Shown piece by piece: positions 36,122 to 46,643 of a stretch of DNA of 64,000 bases. Under the pieces are notes generated by a model. That model saw only the letters and a list, made by a program, of their open reading frames with translations. It ran no database searches and had not been told where the DNA came from. Position 1 is the stretch's first letter; each line of letters begins with the position of its first letter. Made by a program: the position numbers and the translations under genes. Source of the DNA: Buttiauxella brennerae ATCC 51605 (GTDB lineage: Bacteria > Pseudomonadota > Gammaproteobacteria > Enterobacterales > Enterobacteriaceae); the NCBI RefSeq assembly GCF_001654925.1, contig NZ_LXER01000006.1, positions 124,001-188,000 on the forward strand, given 5' to 3'.

Positions 36122-37636
36122 ATGAGCCTTTCAATTACTTCCCTTGCCAACATCGCCATTGATCTGCAAAGCGGCATTTCTCACCAGGATCGTTTTGCCC
36201 GTTTGATAAGAACACTGCGCCAGCTTCTTGGTGGTGATGCCACCGCATTATTGCGTTATGAAGCACGGCAGTTTCGCCCGCTGGCGATTGATGGCCTGGC
36301 GCAAGATGTACTCGGACGGCGTTTTGATTTAGACGCGCACCCGCGTCTGGAGGCGATTGCGAGGGCGGGGGATGTGGTCCGGTTTCCGGCTGAAAGTGAA
36401 TTACCCGATCCCTATGACGGCCTGATTCCCGATCATAGCGATTTGAAAGTCCATGCTTGTCTTGGGCTGCCGCTGATTGCCGACCAAAACCTGATTGGTG
36501 CATTGACGGTCGATGGCATGGATCCGGCACAATTTGACCATTTCAGCGACGAAGAATTACGGTTAATCAGCGTGCTGGCGGCAGGGGCATTGAACAATGC
36601 TTTGCTGATGGAGCAGCTTGAAAATCAAATGCCGGCGGTGTCCATCGCGCCTGTGATGGCTAAAACCAGTCACGCCGAAATGGTGGGGTTGTCTGCGGGA
36701 ATGGTGCAGCTTAAGAAAGAGATCGAGATCGTTGCCGGCTCTGATCTGAACGTGCTGATCACCGGGGAAACCGGTGTCGGGAAAGAGCTGGTGGCGCGCG
36801 CGATCCACAGTGGATCGGCACGCGCAGCCAACCCGTTAGTCTATCTGAACTGCGCAGCCTTACCGGAAAGTGTGGCGGAGAGTGAACTGTTCGGCCACGT
36901 CAAAGGGGCTTTTACCGGAGCGATTCACCACAGAACAGGTAAGTTTGAGATGGCGGATAACGGCACATTGTTCCTTGATGAGATTGGCGAGTTGCCCTTA
37001 ACACTACAGGCGAAATTGCTGCGGGTTTTACAGTACGGTGATATTCAGCGTGTGGGCGATGACAGCAGCCAAAGAGTGAACGTCCGGGTGTTGGCGGCGA
37101 CCAATCGCGACCTGAAGCAGCAGGTGCTGGCAGGGGCGTTTCGGGCCGACCTGTTTCACCGCCTGAGTGTCTTTCCGCTGCATGTGCCACCGCTGCGCGA
37201 GCGAGGAGATGACATCACGTTACTGGCGGGGTTTTTCTGCGAACAAAGCCGGGTAAAAATGGGGCTAAAACAGGTGGCATTGAGTGATGCTGCCCGGGAT
37301 TTACTGCGCGGCTACGACTGGCCGGGGAATATTCGCGAACTGGAACATGCTCTTTATCGTGCAACCGTTCTTGCGCGCTCCGGTAAACCTGAAGGGGAAG
37401 TCTGGCTGCAGCCACAGCATTTTCAACTGGCAGAGGCTGATGTTAAGTCAGCCAGCATGCCGGTGGTGTCACTGCCAGCGGTCAGTAATTTGCGCAGCGC
37501 AACGGACGATTTCCAGCGGCAGATTATTATCAACACGCTAAGCGCCAGCGCCGGAAACTGGGCCGCATGTGCCCGCCAGTTGCAGTTGGATGTCGGCAAT
37601 TTGCACCGCCTGGCAAAACGCCTTGGCGTAAAATAA
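36122..37636 (+). CDS. norR: NO-responsive sigma-54 activator NorR
   Basis: A 504-residue regulator. The N-terminal GAF domain (about 1-170) binds NO at a non-haem iron. The AAA+ domain (about 187-425) has Walker A GETGVGKE, the sigma-54 contact loop GAFTGAI and Walker [13 protein letters not shown]. The C-terminal Fis-type HTH is [23 protein letters not shown]. It activates the divergent norVW. In E. coli this cluster lies elsewhere on the chromosome, so here it has been relocated. Confidence 0.97.
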   Translation: MSLSITSLANIAIDLQSGISHQDRFARLIRTLRQLLGGDATALLRYEARQFRPLAIDGLAQDVLGRRFDLDAHPRLEAIARAGDVVRFPAESELPDPYDGLIPDHSDLKVHACLGLPLIADQNLIGALTVDGMDPAQFDHFSDEELRLISVLAAGALNNALLMEQLENQMPAVSIAPVMAKTSHAEMVGLSAGMVQLKKEIEIVAGSDLNVLITGETGVGKELVARAIHSGSARAANPLVYLNCAALPESVAESELFGHVKGAFTGAIHHRTGKFEMADNGTLFLDEIGELPLTLQAKLLRVLQYGDIQRVGDDSSQRVNVRVLAATNRDLKQQVLAGAFRADLFHRLSVFPLHVPPLRERGDDITLLAGFFCEQSRVKMGLKQVALSDAARDLLRGYDWPGNIRELEHALYRATVLARSGKPEGEVWLQPQHFQLAEADVKSASMPVVSLPAVSNLRSATDDFQRQIIINTLSASAGNWAACARQLQLDVGNLHRLAKRLGVK

Positions 37637-37648
37637 CGCTCGTGCTTA

Positions 37649-39220
37649 TCAGGAGGTTCTTGCGTTCCGGGTTGGCTCGTTAGCTTCCCAGGCGATGAAC
37701 TCATCTTTTGGTAACGCTTTGCTATACAGCCAGCCCTGGCCATATTGCACACCTTGCTTGCGTAGCCATGCCGCCTGAGCGGGAGTTTCAATGCCTTCCG
37801 CCACCATCAATATTTTCAGCGCATTGGCCATTTCAATAATATGCGGGGTGACATTTTTATATTCGAGTGCATCGACGAATAATTTGTCGATTTTAAGGAC
37901 ATCCACATCAAGCTCTTGTAAATAACTGAGGCTCGAATACCCGGTGCCAAAATCATCTATATAGATGGGATGCCCGGCCTGGCGATATTTTTCAATAACC
38001 GGTGCCGTAATTTTAGGATCAGTAAAACCACGTTCAGTTATTTCTAAAGCGATCTGCTTGGCGTCGACAGCGTAACGTGCCAGATAAGGGTGAATAACCT
38101 CAAGAATATGTGTGCTTCGTACATCCTGCATGCCCATATTAACTGAAATATGGTGGTGAGGATGTTGATGAAGCCAGTCGCCTAACTCGGTAAATATAAT
38201 ATCTATGACTTGTTCTGTTAATTTCGTCACCAGGCCAGTTTGTTCCGCTAGCGGAATAAAGACATCAGGGTTTAGCATGGAACCGTCTTGCTGCTGCCAG
38301 CGAATCAGTGCTTCTGCTCCAACACTTTTACCACTTTGAAGATGAACAATAGGCTGGTAGACCACGCTGATTTCATGGTTTTTGATTGCATCCATTAGCC
38401 GATTGCGTGGCGATAACAAACGACGCAAGACGCGAGTTAAAAAAATGCCCACAGCAAGGCTGACAAGCAGACCCACAGGCAACCAAATAAACAGTTGCTC
38501 ATACCAGGCCATCGTTAAGGGTTCCATTGAGGCCCAGGCAATCATTGCCAGCCCAAGGTCACTGTCGCGTCGAATCACATAGAAGTCGTTATCGCTTTGA
38601 AATTCATCCGCACCCTGGAATTGAGTATCTCGCCATATGTCTGATATGTATTTGTTAGTGCTGGCAATAAGTTTATTGTCATGCAGGCTTACCATGGCAA
38701 TATTGAGTGCGTAACCCCGAAATGGCAGTACATCAATAAATGACATTGGGTCTATCAAGGCGAGATGAGACTGCTTACCGATGTACACCATTTTGCGCTG
38801 AAAACCGGGAACTGGCGGGGTGGTGTACCATGCGCTAAAACCTTCAGGGCCGACGCGGTCAGGTTTGCCCAGTGTTTCACCCTCTGGGAAATTCTCCTGG
38901 GACGAACACTGAATATGGCCATTATCCAGGAACATCACTTCCCGGACATAACGATACTTAAGCGCTACCCGGTGCATGGCTTCAGCGTGGGCGTGTGAGC
39001 AAGTATGGTCTTTGAATTCGTTAATATCATTAATGGCAGAAACAGCTTGATCGATGACGCTGCCGGTACGAAACAATGCATGATCGGCAAATTCACCGAG
39101 CTGATCGCGAAATGCCTGTTCAGCATTACGATGAGCAAGATAAATACTTAGCAGGATGGGCAGCAAAACTGCCAGAATAAGTACACCACTTACCATGCTG
39201 ATGAGCTTGCGGGATGTCAT
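37649..39220 (-). CDS. pdeB: c-di-GMP phosphodiesterase PdeB (YlaB)
   Basis: A 523-residue inner-membrane protein. Two transmembrane segments (about 8-28 and 238-260) flank a periplasmic CSS-motif domain (CSHAHAEAMHR...IQCSSQE). An EAL domain follows (about 280-510) with EALIRW, DDFGTGYSSL, LKIDKLFV and AEGIET, the full set of catalytic residues. CSS-EAL enzymes are redox-controlled via periplasmic disulfides. Position near ylaC supports orthology with E. coli ylaB. Confidence 0.93.
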   Translation of the reverse strand: MTSRKLISMVSGVLILAVLLPILLSIYLAHRNAEQAFRDQLGEFADHALFRTGSVIDQAVSAINDINEFKDHTCSHAHAEAMHRVALKYRYVREVMFLDNGHIQCSSQENFPEGETLGKPDRVGPEGFSAWYTTPPVPGFQRKMVYIGKQSHLALIDPMSFIDVLPFRGYALNIAMVSLHDNKLIASTNKYISDIWRDTQFQGADEFQSDNDFYVIRRDSDLGLAMIAWASMEPLTMAWYEQLFIWLPVGLLVSLAVGIFLTRVLRRLLSPRNRLMDAIKNHEISVVYQPIVHLQSGKSVGAEALIRWQQQDGSMLNPDVFIPLAEQTGLVTKLTEQVIDIIFTELGDWLHQHPHHHISVNMGMQDVRSTHILEVIHPYLARYAVDAKQIALEITERGFTDPKITAPVIEKYRQAGHPIYIDDFGTGYSSLSYLQELDVDVLKIDKLFVDALEYKNVTPHIIEMANALKILMVAEGIETPAQAAWLRKQGVQYGQGWLYSKALPKDEFIAWEANEPTRNARTS

Positions 39221-39362
39221 TCTTTTAGACCCAATTAAGTGGTGAGTTTTTATAATGGTTTTCTATAACGAGGTTAGTCTATCCCACCTGAATGTGGGAT
39301 GTTATGTTTTACTTCAAAATGGGTGAGATAAGCATTGAGAGCCTGAACCTGGAGAGTCATAC

Positions 39363-40085
39363 ATGAAGAAAAAAGAGTTTGTAATCCAGGACCTGTTAAG
39401 CAAAATTTATCAGTACAACGATTCGCAAAGGCGTAAATTGCCGCCAGAGCGCCAGCTGGCGATGGAATATGATGTTTCACGCTTTACTATTCGCAAAGCG
39501 CTCGAAAAACTGGTGAGTATTGGGGTCATCGAAATTATTCAGGGATCCGGTATTTGGCTCAATCCACAGGCGCGTAATAACCCACTCGTTTATAACTCCA
39601 TCACCGAAAAGCGTTTTGACCAAATGGCTTTTCGCATGGTGAATCTGCATAAAAAATTACCTAACCGAGAAGAGCAGCAGGTATTTGGCCTGGGGGAAAA
39701 CGACTATATCTGGCAGTTTTGTCGCCTGCGTTATGTCGATAACCAAAAAGTACAGATTGAGATATCCCGCATGCCGGTACAGGATTTTCCCGATCTCAAT
39801 CAGCAAGTGATTGAACGCTCGATTCAGCAGTACGTGCTCAGTCAAGGACTGCGGATTTCCCACCTGTTAACCAGCTACCAGGCGGTGGCAATCAGCAAGG
39901 AACAGGCGGCATTACTGGAGTGTAAAAAAGGGATCCCGGCGATGCATATCATCAACCGGGGAATTCTCGAAGGAGGGCGGGTGTTTGAAATCAGCGATAT
40001 CGTCGATATCAACTATTCCTGCACTTACGTCATCCCCTATAACCACGATAACCTTGCCTGGCGGCAGGGCAATCAAGGGGTGTGA
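39363..40085 (+). CDS. GntR-family regulator with UTRA domain
   Basis: A 240-residue regulator with an N-terminal winged helix (about 10-75, [26 protein letters not shown]) and a C-terminal UTRA ligand domain (about 95-235). It sits between pdeB and a ManD-like/PTS pair and overlaps the end of the ManD-like gene by 13 bases in convergent orientation. It most likely controls that sugar-acid cluster. The ligand is unknown. Confidence 0.88.
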   Translation: MKKKEFVIQDLLSKIYQYNDSQRRKLPPERQLAMEYDVSRFTIRKALEKLVSIGVIEIIQGSGIWLNPQARNNPLVYNSITEKRFDQMAFRMVNLHKKLPNREEQQVFGLGENDYIWQFCRLRYVDNQKVQIEISRMPVQDFPDLNQQVIERSIQQYVLSQGLRISHLLTSYQAVAISKEQAALLECKKGIPAMHIINRGILEGGRVFEISDIVDINYSCTYVIPYNHDNLAWRQGNQGV

Positions 40086-41272
40086 ATCGCTCCGTTAGGT
40101 AAACGACTTTGCGTCCACTCGTGCGGGCGATACTCCACCGGGAAGGCTTCTGCTTTTTGCTGGTCGAAGCCCACGCCAATACCGGGTTTTTCAAGCGGAT
40201 AAATATACCCCTGCTCAGCAATCGGGCTGCCTGGGAACACCGATTCGGTATTCGGTTTATTCGGGATGAACTCCTGAATAGCGGCATTGTGCAGGTGAAT
40301 ATTTAAGTGAGTATTCACAGCCACACCAATCGGCGTCATATCAGACGGGCCGTGCCAGGCCAGGCGCACGCCAAAGGCCTGGCAAAGAATCGCAAGTTTA
40401 AGCGCCGGTGTAATCCCACCAATTTGTGAAACATGGCAGCGAATAAAATCGATACGCCTGTTCACAATCAAATCGTGCCATTCAGCCGGGTTATTAAATA
40501 ACTCACCCATCGCCAGAGGGACGGACGAGTGTGCGCGGACTTGCTCAAGCCAGGCGCTTTGCTGAGGCGGCAGAATGTCTTCGATAAACCACGGCTGGTA
40601 CGGCTCTAACGCTTTTGCCAGCTGAATTGCCTGCTGTGGGAATAAACGCTCGTGGACATCATGGAGAATATGGAACTGGTTGCCGTATTTTTCGCGCAGT
40701 GCTTTAAACATCGCGATGGTATTCGCCATGTACTCGTCCTGATCATAATAGGCACCAGGGGTGGGGGATTTTGTCGCGTGCAAGCCCTGCGGCGTGCCGC
40801 CGTAAAAGCCTAACTGGCAGCGAATATAGCGGTAACCCTGAGCCAGCAGTTTGTCGACTTCCAGATACAGCCCTTCCAGCGTTTCACTGGCAGCATGGCT
40901 GTAGGCAGCGATCGCGTCTTTAGATTTCCCACCAAACAATTGATACAGCGGCATATTCGCCAGCTGGCCTTTAATGTCCCAAAGGGCCATATCGACACCG
41001 GCAATGGCGTTGTTCATTACCGGGCCGTTGCGCCAGTACGCATTGACCGTCATCATCTGCCACAGGTCTTCAATGTTGTTGCCATCACGCCCGATGAGCA
41101 GGGGTTTCAGGTATTCATCTACCATGGTTTTGACTGCCAGTGGGCGCTGTTGGAAGGTTGCGCAGCCGTGGCCCGTCACACCCTTATTGGTCGTGACACG
41201 TACAGTAACCAGGTTGTGACGGTCGGGGCGGGTAATAAAACATTCGATATTTTCAATAATGGTTGGTTGCAC
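40073..41272 (-). CDS. ManD-type sugar-acid dehydratase (RspA-like)
   Basis: A 399-residue member of the mandelate racemase/enolase superfamily. The barrel shows HDVHERL (metal-ligand Asp plus catalytic His), FIEDILPP (Glu), MGELFNNP (Glu) and [11 protein letters not shown] (His), the signature of the D-mannonate dehydratase/RspA group. It likely dehydrates a sugar acid such as mannonate or gluconate, but members range from efficient to inactive enzymes. It is divergent from a PTS permease gene. The name RspA in E. coli refers to a related starvation-sensing protein. Confidence 0.87.
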   Translation of the reverse strand: MQPTIIENIECFITRPDRHNLVTVRVTTNKGVTGHGCATFQQRPLAVKTMVDEYLKPLLIGRDGNNIEDLWQMMTVNAYWRNGPVMNNAIAGVDMALWDIKGQLANMPLYQLFGGKSKDAIAAYSHAASETLEGLYLEVDKLLAQGYRYIRCQLGFYGGTPQGLHATKSPTPGAYYDQDEYMANTIAMFKALREKYGNQFHILHDVHERLFPQQAIQLAKALEPYQPWFIEDILPPQQSAWLEQVRAHSSVPLAMGELFNNPAEWHDLIVNRRIDFIRCHVSQIGGITPALKLAILCQAFGVRLAWHGPSDMTPIGVAVNTHLNIHLHNAAIQEFIPNKPNTESVFPGSPIAEQGYIYPLEKPGIGVGFDQQKAEAFPVEYRPHEWTQSRLPNGAIHTP

Positions 41273-41576
41273 GAGAAAACTCCACAGACCTTTAAATTAC
41301 GGCCAGTTGTTCATCAAATAATAGGCTTCTGTTATTTACTATCACCCTATTTTTGATGGCAGGTAAATCATTTTTTTCGCTTATTTTTATTGGTCAGGAA
41401 AAGAGGCTTAAAGCATATAAAAACCATACCAATTTATCTCTTTGCGGGTTTTCATGGCTTTCATGGCGGCTAATTGTGATGTTGCTCAAAGTTTATTGGT
41501 TTGTTTTCATGTTTGTGATTCCCTACCATCACTGGCATTCAATACATAATTATAAGTAATTCTTGGGGAGTGACAG
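41273..41576. promoter_or_regulatory. divergent control region of ManD-like and PTS genes
   Basis: A 304-bp AT-rich intergenic region. A CRP-like site TGTGATGTTGCTCAAA (41475-41490, TGTGA-N6-TCAAA) lies about 90 bp upstream of the PTS start. ATTGGT and ACCAAT elements (TTATTGGTCAGG, CATACCAATTTA, TTATTGGTTTG) could be half-sites for the nearby GntR regulator. No gene is seen within it. Confidence 0.5.
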
Positions 41577-42947
41577 ATGGGTACTCGTGATGCCATTAAT
41601 AATATTATTCACCTTGTGGGTGGCGCGGATAATATTAGCAAAGCCTGGCACTGTATGACGCGATTGCGTTTTTCGTTGGTTGACGAGAATAAAATTGATC
41701 AGTCGGCAATTAAAAAAATCCCGGGTGTTTTAGGCGCTCAAATCCAGAGCGATCAATTCCAGATTATCATTGGCCCGCAGGTGAACAGCTGGTACGAGCA
41801 ATTAACCAACGTGTTGGGTGGCACTTCCGAACAGGCCACGACGGGTAACCAGAAGAAAGCGCGTAAAAGCCTGGTGTCGATGTTTATGGATACCGTGTCT
41901 GGGGTGTTTGGGCCGATCGTTCCTGCCATCGCTGGCGCCGGGATGATTAAAGGTCTGCTGGCTGGTTTGATTGCTTTAAAATTCATTTCTGCCAAAAGCG
42001 ATACGGTGATTGTCATCGATTTAATCGCCAGTGGCGTGTTCTACTTTTTACCGTTTTTCCTCGCCATCTCTGCCGCACGTATCTTTAAAACCAATGAGTA
42101 TCTGGCGGTAGCCGTTGCTGCGTGCTTGATGTATCCCTCGTTGATTGAAGCGGCGAAAGCGCTGGCAAGCCATGCGCCGGATGCGGTCGATGCGTTTTAC
42201 TTTTTAAACGTGGTGCCTGTATCGGTATTTAACTATGCCTCAAGCGTTATTCCGGTGATTTTCTCGGTCCTGGCACTGAGTTACATTCATCGCTGGGTGG
42301 ACAGGTTTATGCCGGATGTGCTGAAAACCGTGTTCACACCAACGCTGACGTTGTTCCTTGCGGCGTTAGTTGCGCTGGTGGTGATTGGGCCGGTAGGGAT
42401 TTATCTGGGCAAGGCGCTGGCCTGGTTTATCGAAGGGTTGTTTGGTGTTTCGGCGAGCTTTGCAGGCCTGGTGGTTGGGGCAATCCGCCCGGTGGCTATT
42501 TTGACGGGCATGCACCACGCGATGACGCCAATCGCGCTGCAAAACTTTACTGACCGTGGCTTCGACATGCTAATGCCAATGATGTTTATGGCTAACATGG
42601 CGATTGCTGGCTCTACTTTTGCTATCTGGAAGCAAAGTAAATCCCGTGAAGAGCGTGCTGTTGTTCTGCCTGCGGCGATCTCGGCTCTGCTTGGCATTAC
42701 TGAACCTGCACTGTTTGGCGTGCTGACGCGTTATAAGAAAGCGTTTATTGCCGCCACGGTTGCCAGCTCCATCGCCTCGGCATTTATCGCTTTCTTCGGC
42801 GTGCGTTTGTACGGCTATATTTTGTCGAGTATTTTCAGCCTGCCGGCTTATATCGGCCCATACTTTATCTATGCGTTAATGGGCGTGGCATTAGCTTTAG
42901 GTCTGTCGTTTATCATGACCACGCTGTTGGTGCGCGACAAAGCCTAA
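41577..42947 (+). CDS. PTS EIIBC permease, glucose/beta-glucoside family
   Basis: A 456-residue inner-membrane protein. The N-terminal EIIB domain (about 1-85) carries the phosphorylatable Cys in HCMTRLRF. The EIIC domain (about 105-450) has about ten helices and GITEPALFGV, the sugar-binding signature. There is no EIIA domain, so it must use a separate EIIA such as Crr. GGGGAGTGACAG precedes the ATG. With the divergent ManD-like dehydratase and GntR gene it forms a small sugar-derivative uptake unit. Confidence 0.9.
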   Translation: MGTRDAINNIIHLVGGADNISKAWHCMTRLRFSLVDENKIDQSAIKKIPGVLGAQIQSDQFQIIIGPQVNSWYEQLTNVLGGTSEQATTGNQKKARKSLVSMFMDTVSGVFGPIVPAIAGAGMIKGLLAGLIALKFISAKSDTVIVIDLIASGVFYFLPFFLAISAARIFKTNEYLAVAVAACLMYPSLIEAAKALASHAPDAVDAFYFLNVVPVSVFNYASSVIPVIFSVLALSYIHRWVDRFMPDVLKTVFTPTLTLFLAALVALVVIGPVGIYLGKALAWFIEGLFGVSASFAGLVVGAIRPVAILTGMHHAMTPIALQNFTDRGFDMLMPMMFMANMAIAGSTFAIWKQSKSREERAVVLPAAISALLGITEPALFGVLTRYKKAFIAATVASSIASAFIAFFGVRLYGYILSSIFSLPAYIGPYFIYALMGVALALGLSFIMTTLLVRDKA

Positions 42948-42969
42948 ACGGGTTCACTTCATAGAGTGA

Positions 42970-43026
42970 ATGTCGCTGACGCTAATCCACCTTACAATGG
43001 CAGCAGTTGGATTAGCGTAGCGACAT
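42970..43026. repeat. imperfect intergenic palindrome
   Basis: A 20-base arm (ATGTCGCTGACGCTAATCCA) and its 19-base complement (TGGATTAGCGTAGCGACAT), differing by a one-base bulge, are separated by 18 bases. This resembles dispersed GGATTAGCG-type hairpins of enteric genomes. It lies between two convergent genes and may end transcription of both. Confidence 0.65.
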
Positions 43027-43034
43027 CCGATGCT

Positions 43035-43706
43035 TTAACGTCGGTGCGCCAGGCGGCGCACCAGTCTATCCCCCACGCTTTGAACTAATTGCACCATGAC
43101 CACCAGAATAACCACGGTGCCGACCATCACCTGGTCATTAAAACGCTGGTAGCCGTAGCGAATGGCGAGGTCGCCAAGGCCACCGCCGCCAATCACACCC
43201 GCCATCGACGAAAAGCCAATCAACATAACCACTGTGAGCGTAATCCCCGCCAGAATGGCCGGTAATGCTTCAGGCAGCAGCACTTTGCCGATGATATGCC
43301 AGACATTTCCACCCATTGATAAAATGGCTTCGATACGCCCTTTGTCGACCTCATCTAACGCATTTTCGACCACGCGCGCAAAGAAGGGGAAAGCGCCAAT
43401 CGTGATCGGCACCACGGCGGCGGTACTGCCAAGTGTGGTGCCGATAATCAGGCGGGTGAAGGGGATCAGGGCAATCAGCAGCACAATAAAGGGCAGCGAG
43501 CGGCCGATATTCACCACGCTACCTATAACCTGGTTTACCCGTGGCGCGGGGAGCACACCATCGCGACGGGTGAGAAATAACAGCACGCCCAACGGCAGGC
43601 CAATAATCACGGTAAACAGTGCCGCAAGGCTAACCATGTAAAGCGTATCCAGCGTGCCATCAAGCAGCAGCGGCCATAAATCTTCAAAGGCTAAGCGACT
43701 TCGCAT
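43035..43706 (-). CDS. MetI-like ABC permease
   Basis: A 223-residue inner-membrane permease of the methionine-type (MUT) family. It has five predicted helices and the ATPase-coupling loop [20 protein letters not shown]. It overlaps the ATPase gene by 16 bases. Last gene of a four-gene unit with an oxygenase and a MetQ-like binding protein. It is distinct from the housekeeping metI by its setting, so the substrate may be another sulfur compound. Confidence 0.87.
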   Translation of the reverse strand: MRSRLAFEDLWPLLLDGTLDTLYMVSLAALFTVIIGLPLGVLLFLTRRDGVLPAPRVNQVIGSVVNIGRSLPFIVLLIALIPFTRLIIGTTLGSTAAVVPITIGAFPFFARVVENALDEVDKGRIEAILSMGGNVWHIIGKVLLPEALPAILAGITLTVVMLIGFSSMAGVIGGGGLGDLAIRYGYQRFNDQVMVGTVVILVVMVQLVQSVGDRLVRRLAHRR

Positions 43707-44482
43707 AACACTCTCCCTGAAACACCGATGCGCTGTAAAAATGCTTTTTCTGCAATGTCTCCGGGAAGCAACGCCCGGCGCAGGCGTGAGTAGGGCGAAA
43801 CCAGCAATTCAGACAGCGGGCCGCTTTCAATGAGTCTGCCGTTTTCAAGCAGTGCCGCGTGATCGCAGATAGCCTTCACCACTTCCAGCTGGTGGGTAAT
43901 CAACACGATAGTGACGCCCAGTTTGCGGTTGATATCCATCAGCAAAGCCAGCACGGAAGCCGTTGTTTCGCTATCTAATGCACTGGTTGCTTCATCGCAA
44001 AGTAACACGTCCGGGTGAGCGGCCAGCGCGCGGGCGATACCCACGCGCTGTTTTTGCCCACCGGAAAGTTGTGAGGGGAAAGCCTGGGCTTTATCGCTCA
44101 AGCCAACTAATTCGAGCAATTGTGCAACTCGCTGCTGGCGAACCTCTCGTGGCTGCCCGGCGATTTCCAGCGGCACTGCAATATTGTCCGCCACGTTGCG
44201 GGCATGAATCAGGTTGAAGTGCTGGAACACCATCCCGGTGCGCTGGCGGTGCGTACGTAACTCACGGTGATTGAGCGTGGTGATATCCACGCCCTGCATC
44301 AGAATGCGGCCCGACGTGGGCCGCTCCAGCAAGTTAAGGCAGCGAATCAGAGTGCTTTTCCCCGCACCGCTGCGCCCGAGAATGCCGTAGATTGCGCCGT
44401 CCGGCACCGTCAGCGAGACATCATCCAGTGCCGGTTGGCCTCCTCCGGCATACACCTTGCTCAGCCCCTCAAGGGTTATCAT
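43691..44482 (-). CDS. MetN-like ABC ATPase lacking the NIL domain
   Basis: A 263-residue ATPase with Walker [10 protein letters not shown], signature LSGGQKQR and Walker [13 protein letters not shown]. Canonical MetN has about 343 residues, with a C-terminal NIL domain that binds methionine and inhibits transport. Here that domain is absent, so uptake would not be subject to methionine trans-inhibition. Its start overlaps the binding-protein stop by 4 bases. Confidence 0.88.
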   Translation of the reverse strand: MITLEGLSKVYAGGGQPALDDVSLTVPDGAIYGILGRSGAGKSTLIRCLNLLERPTSGRILMQGVDITTLNHRELRTHRQRTGMVFQHFNLIHARNVADNIAVPLEIAGQPREVRQQRVAQLLELVGLSDKAQAFPSQLSGGQKQRVGIARALAAHPDVLLCDEATSALDSETTASVLALLMDINRKLGVTIVLITHQLEVVKAICDHAALLENGRLIESGPLSELLVSPYSRLRRALLPGDIAEKAFLQRIGVSGRVLCEVA

Positions 44483-45288
44483 GACTGTGGGGTGGCGACA
44501 GGGATCACTGAACCATTGAATTGCTTACGAATAAAATCAGCAACCTGTGGAGATTGCAGGTCTTTCGCCAGCTCCTTGATGCGCGGATCGTTTGCCAGAT
44601 TTGGGTTCGTGACCAGAATGTTGGCGTAGGGGTTATGAGTGGCACTTTCCAACCCCAGCGCGTCTTTCGCTGGCGTTAACCCGGCTTCCAGCGCGTAGTT
44701 GCCGTTGATCACAGCCAGGTCTACGTCTTCCAGCGAGCGCGGTAATTGTGGCGCTTCAATCTCTACAATTTTCAGTTTTTTCGGGTTGCTGGCGATATCA
44801 CGCGGTGTTGCCTGGTTTTGCGCGGCGTCTTTAAATTCCGGTTTCAGAGTGATTAACCCTTTGTCCTGCAAAAGATAAAGTGCGCGACTCAGGTTGGTGA
44901 CGTTATTGGGTAACGCGATAGTGGCGTTGTCGGGAACCGATTTCAGGTCTTTGTATTTATGCGAATAAATTCCCAGCGGTTCGATATGAACCGTTGCGGC
45001 AACGGTGAATTTTTTACCGAGCGCTTTTTCCTGGTCACGCAAATATGGAACATGCTGGAAATAGTTGGCATCTACATCGCCGTTCGCCAGCAATTCGTTG
45101 GCGTTGACGCCATTGCTCAACTCAATCACTTTGAGTTTTAAATTAGGATCGAGTTTTTGCACAAAAGCCAAAATTTCAGCGTGCGGTACGGCATCTGCGG
45201 CGATACGAAGTGTCTCGGCGGCTTGAGCGCTAAAAGCCAGAGTCAAAGACAGAGCAATCCCTGCCAGTTTAAAAGAGGCATGTTTCAT
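44479..45288 (-). CDS. MetQ/NlpA-like periplasmic binding protein
   Basis: A 269-residue NlpA-family binding protein with a signal peptide ([25 protein letters not shown]). It has no lipobox Cys, so it is a soluble periplasmic protein rather than a lipoprotein like MetQ. Family motifs include [25 protein letters not shown] (about 60-85). Second gene of the oxygenase-transporter unit, 33 bp after the oxygenase. Confidence 0.88.
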   Translation of the reverse strand: MKHASFKLAGIALSLTLAFSAQAAETLRIAADAVPHAEILAFVQKLDPNLKLKVIELSNGVNANELLANGDVDANYFQHVPYLRDQEKALGKKFTVAATVHIEPLGIYSHKYKDLKSVPDNATIALPNNVTNLSRALYLLQDKGLITLKPEFKDAAQNQATPRDIASNPKKLKIVEIEAPQLPRSLEDVDLAVINGNYALEAGLTPAKDALGLESATHNPYANILVTNPNLANDPRIKELAKDLQSPQVADFIRKQFNGSVIPVATPQS

Positions 45289-45321
45289 GGTGTTTTCCTT
45301 TAATGTTCAGGCAATTAATGT

Positions 45322-46359
45322 TTAAGCGATGAGTTCAGTGCTGTTACGCAAGACATCCGGGTAATAACGTTCCGCCACATCAGGATGTGAACGCAGGCGG
45401 CCTTTCAGGTAATTCCAGCCAACATCACGCAGCAACGGGTTTTGCGGGTCGCTTTCCGGCCCGTGTGCTTCACGTGCCAGTTCGGGCGGCAGGGCATAAA
45501 CCGGCACGACAGCGTCTAGTTGAGCGCCGAGGAAAAAGGCGATGGACTGGCGTTCCTGCCCCGGCGGCGGAGAGACCACCCGATGGACGGTGGCCCGTAA
45601 ATAGCCATTGGTTGCCAGTTCCAGCAATTCACCGATATTCACCACGAAACTGCCAGGCAAAGGGGCGGCGTCAATCCAGTTATCAGGCGAGACTTCGACC
45701 TGTAATCCCTGCTGCTGGTCTTGCAGCAAGAAGCTCAGGAAACCGGAGTCTTTATGGGCACCAACGCCCTGGTCACCGACGGTTGCCTGCTGGCCTGGGT
45801 AACGAATCAGCTTAATGTGTTCGTTAGGTTTATTGCCGTACAAGCTATCGAAGCTGTTGGCGGGTAACGCCAGCGCCTCAGCAAATGTACGCAGCAGCTT
45901 TAATGCCACAGCCGTCATTTCACGCTGAAATTGCAGCAGAGTCGGTTTCAGGGTAGGTAACGATTCAGGCCACAGATTTGGCCCTTGCAGCCGCAGCCAG
46001 CCTGGTTGTGAGTCGCTCAGAGGAAGTGCAGGGCGCTCAGCGCCGATATCAAACTGTTCGCGCCAGTCCGGTTTACCCCGCGTTAATTCGCTGGCGGCGC
46101 GGTTGTAGCCACGAAAATGCGGTGAGTGAATCATTGCGACTTGCTGTTTTTCGGCATCAGGTAAGGCGAAAAACTGGTGTGCTTCATCCTGAACGGCTTG
46201 TTGCAGTTCCGGGCTTATCCCATGATTAATCAGGTAGAAGAAACCGATGTCACGTGCTGCATGGCGCAGTTGTGCAAGAAACGCCGCACGATCGATAGCT
46301 GTACCCTCAAGGGCTAAGAGATCGAGTATTGGCAATGCCTGGGTCGTTGTTTTGCTCAT
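45322..46359 (-). CDS. 2OG-Fe(II) oxygenase of the IPNS family
   Basis: A 345-residue non-haem iron dioxygenase with an N-terminal DIOX_N domain (LPILDLLALEG...FYLINHGIS) and a C-terminal jelly roll. The iron ligands are HKD (GAHKDSGFLSFLLQD) and the distal His in ATVHRVVSPP, with RQSIAFF as the 2-oxoglutarate-binding Arg-x-Ser. First gene of a unit with a MetQNI-like importer, so it probably oxidises the imported compound. The substrate is unknown. Confidence 0.87.
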   Translation of the reverse strand: MSKTTTQALPILDLLALEGTAIDRAAFLAQLRHAARDIGFFYLINHGISPELQQAVQDEAHQFFALPDAEKQQVAMIHSPHFRGYNRAASELTRGKPDWREQFDIGAERPALPLSDSQPGWLRLQGPNLWPESLPTLKPTLLQFQREMTAVALKLLRTFAEALALPANSFDSLYGNKPNEHIKLIRYPGQQATVGDQGVGAHKDSGFLSFLLQDQQQGLQVEVSPDNWIDAAPLPGSFVVNIGELLELATNGYLRATVHRVVSPPPGQERQSIAFFLGAQLDAVVPVYALPPELAREAHGPESDPQNPLLRDVGWNYLKGRLRSHPDVAERYYPDVLRNSTELIA

Positions 46360-46610
46360 TTTGAACTCCGCATAATTCAGATGTTTTCCCGACGCGTTCT
46401 GCTTTTGTAGCCCAACAACAACGACAGCGCTGATTCATGGTTTATCCCTTCTGGATTGATGTGATGTTCGTGGAAATGACATTGCCGCAACTGCGTTACG
46501 TCGCCCAATATTGTTATCTTCTAAGTTATTGCCAGGCGGGGTTCTAAGCATTTGCGAAACTCAACAATGCCAATAAACACAGTTGCATTCCGATGACTTG
46601 TCATTTATTG

Positions 46611-46626
46611 TTATGTTATAACATAA
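46611..46626. promoter_or_regulatory. Zur-box-like palindrome upstream of rpmJ2
   Basis: The perfect palindrome TTATGTTATAACATAA contains the ATGTTATAACAT core of Zur operators, which regulate zinc-independent ribosomal protein genes. It ends 17 bp before the rpmJ2 ATG. Confidence 0.75.
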
Positions 46627-46643
46627 TGTGTGAGTGAGGATTT

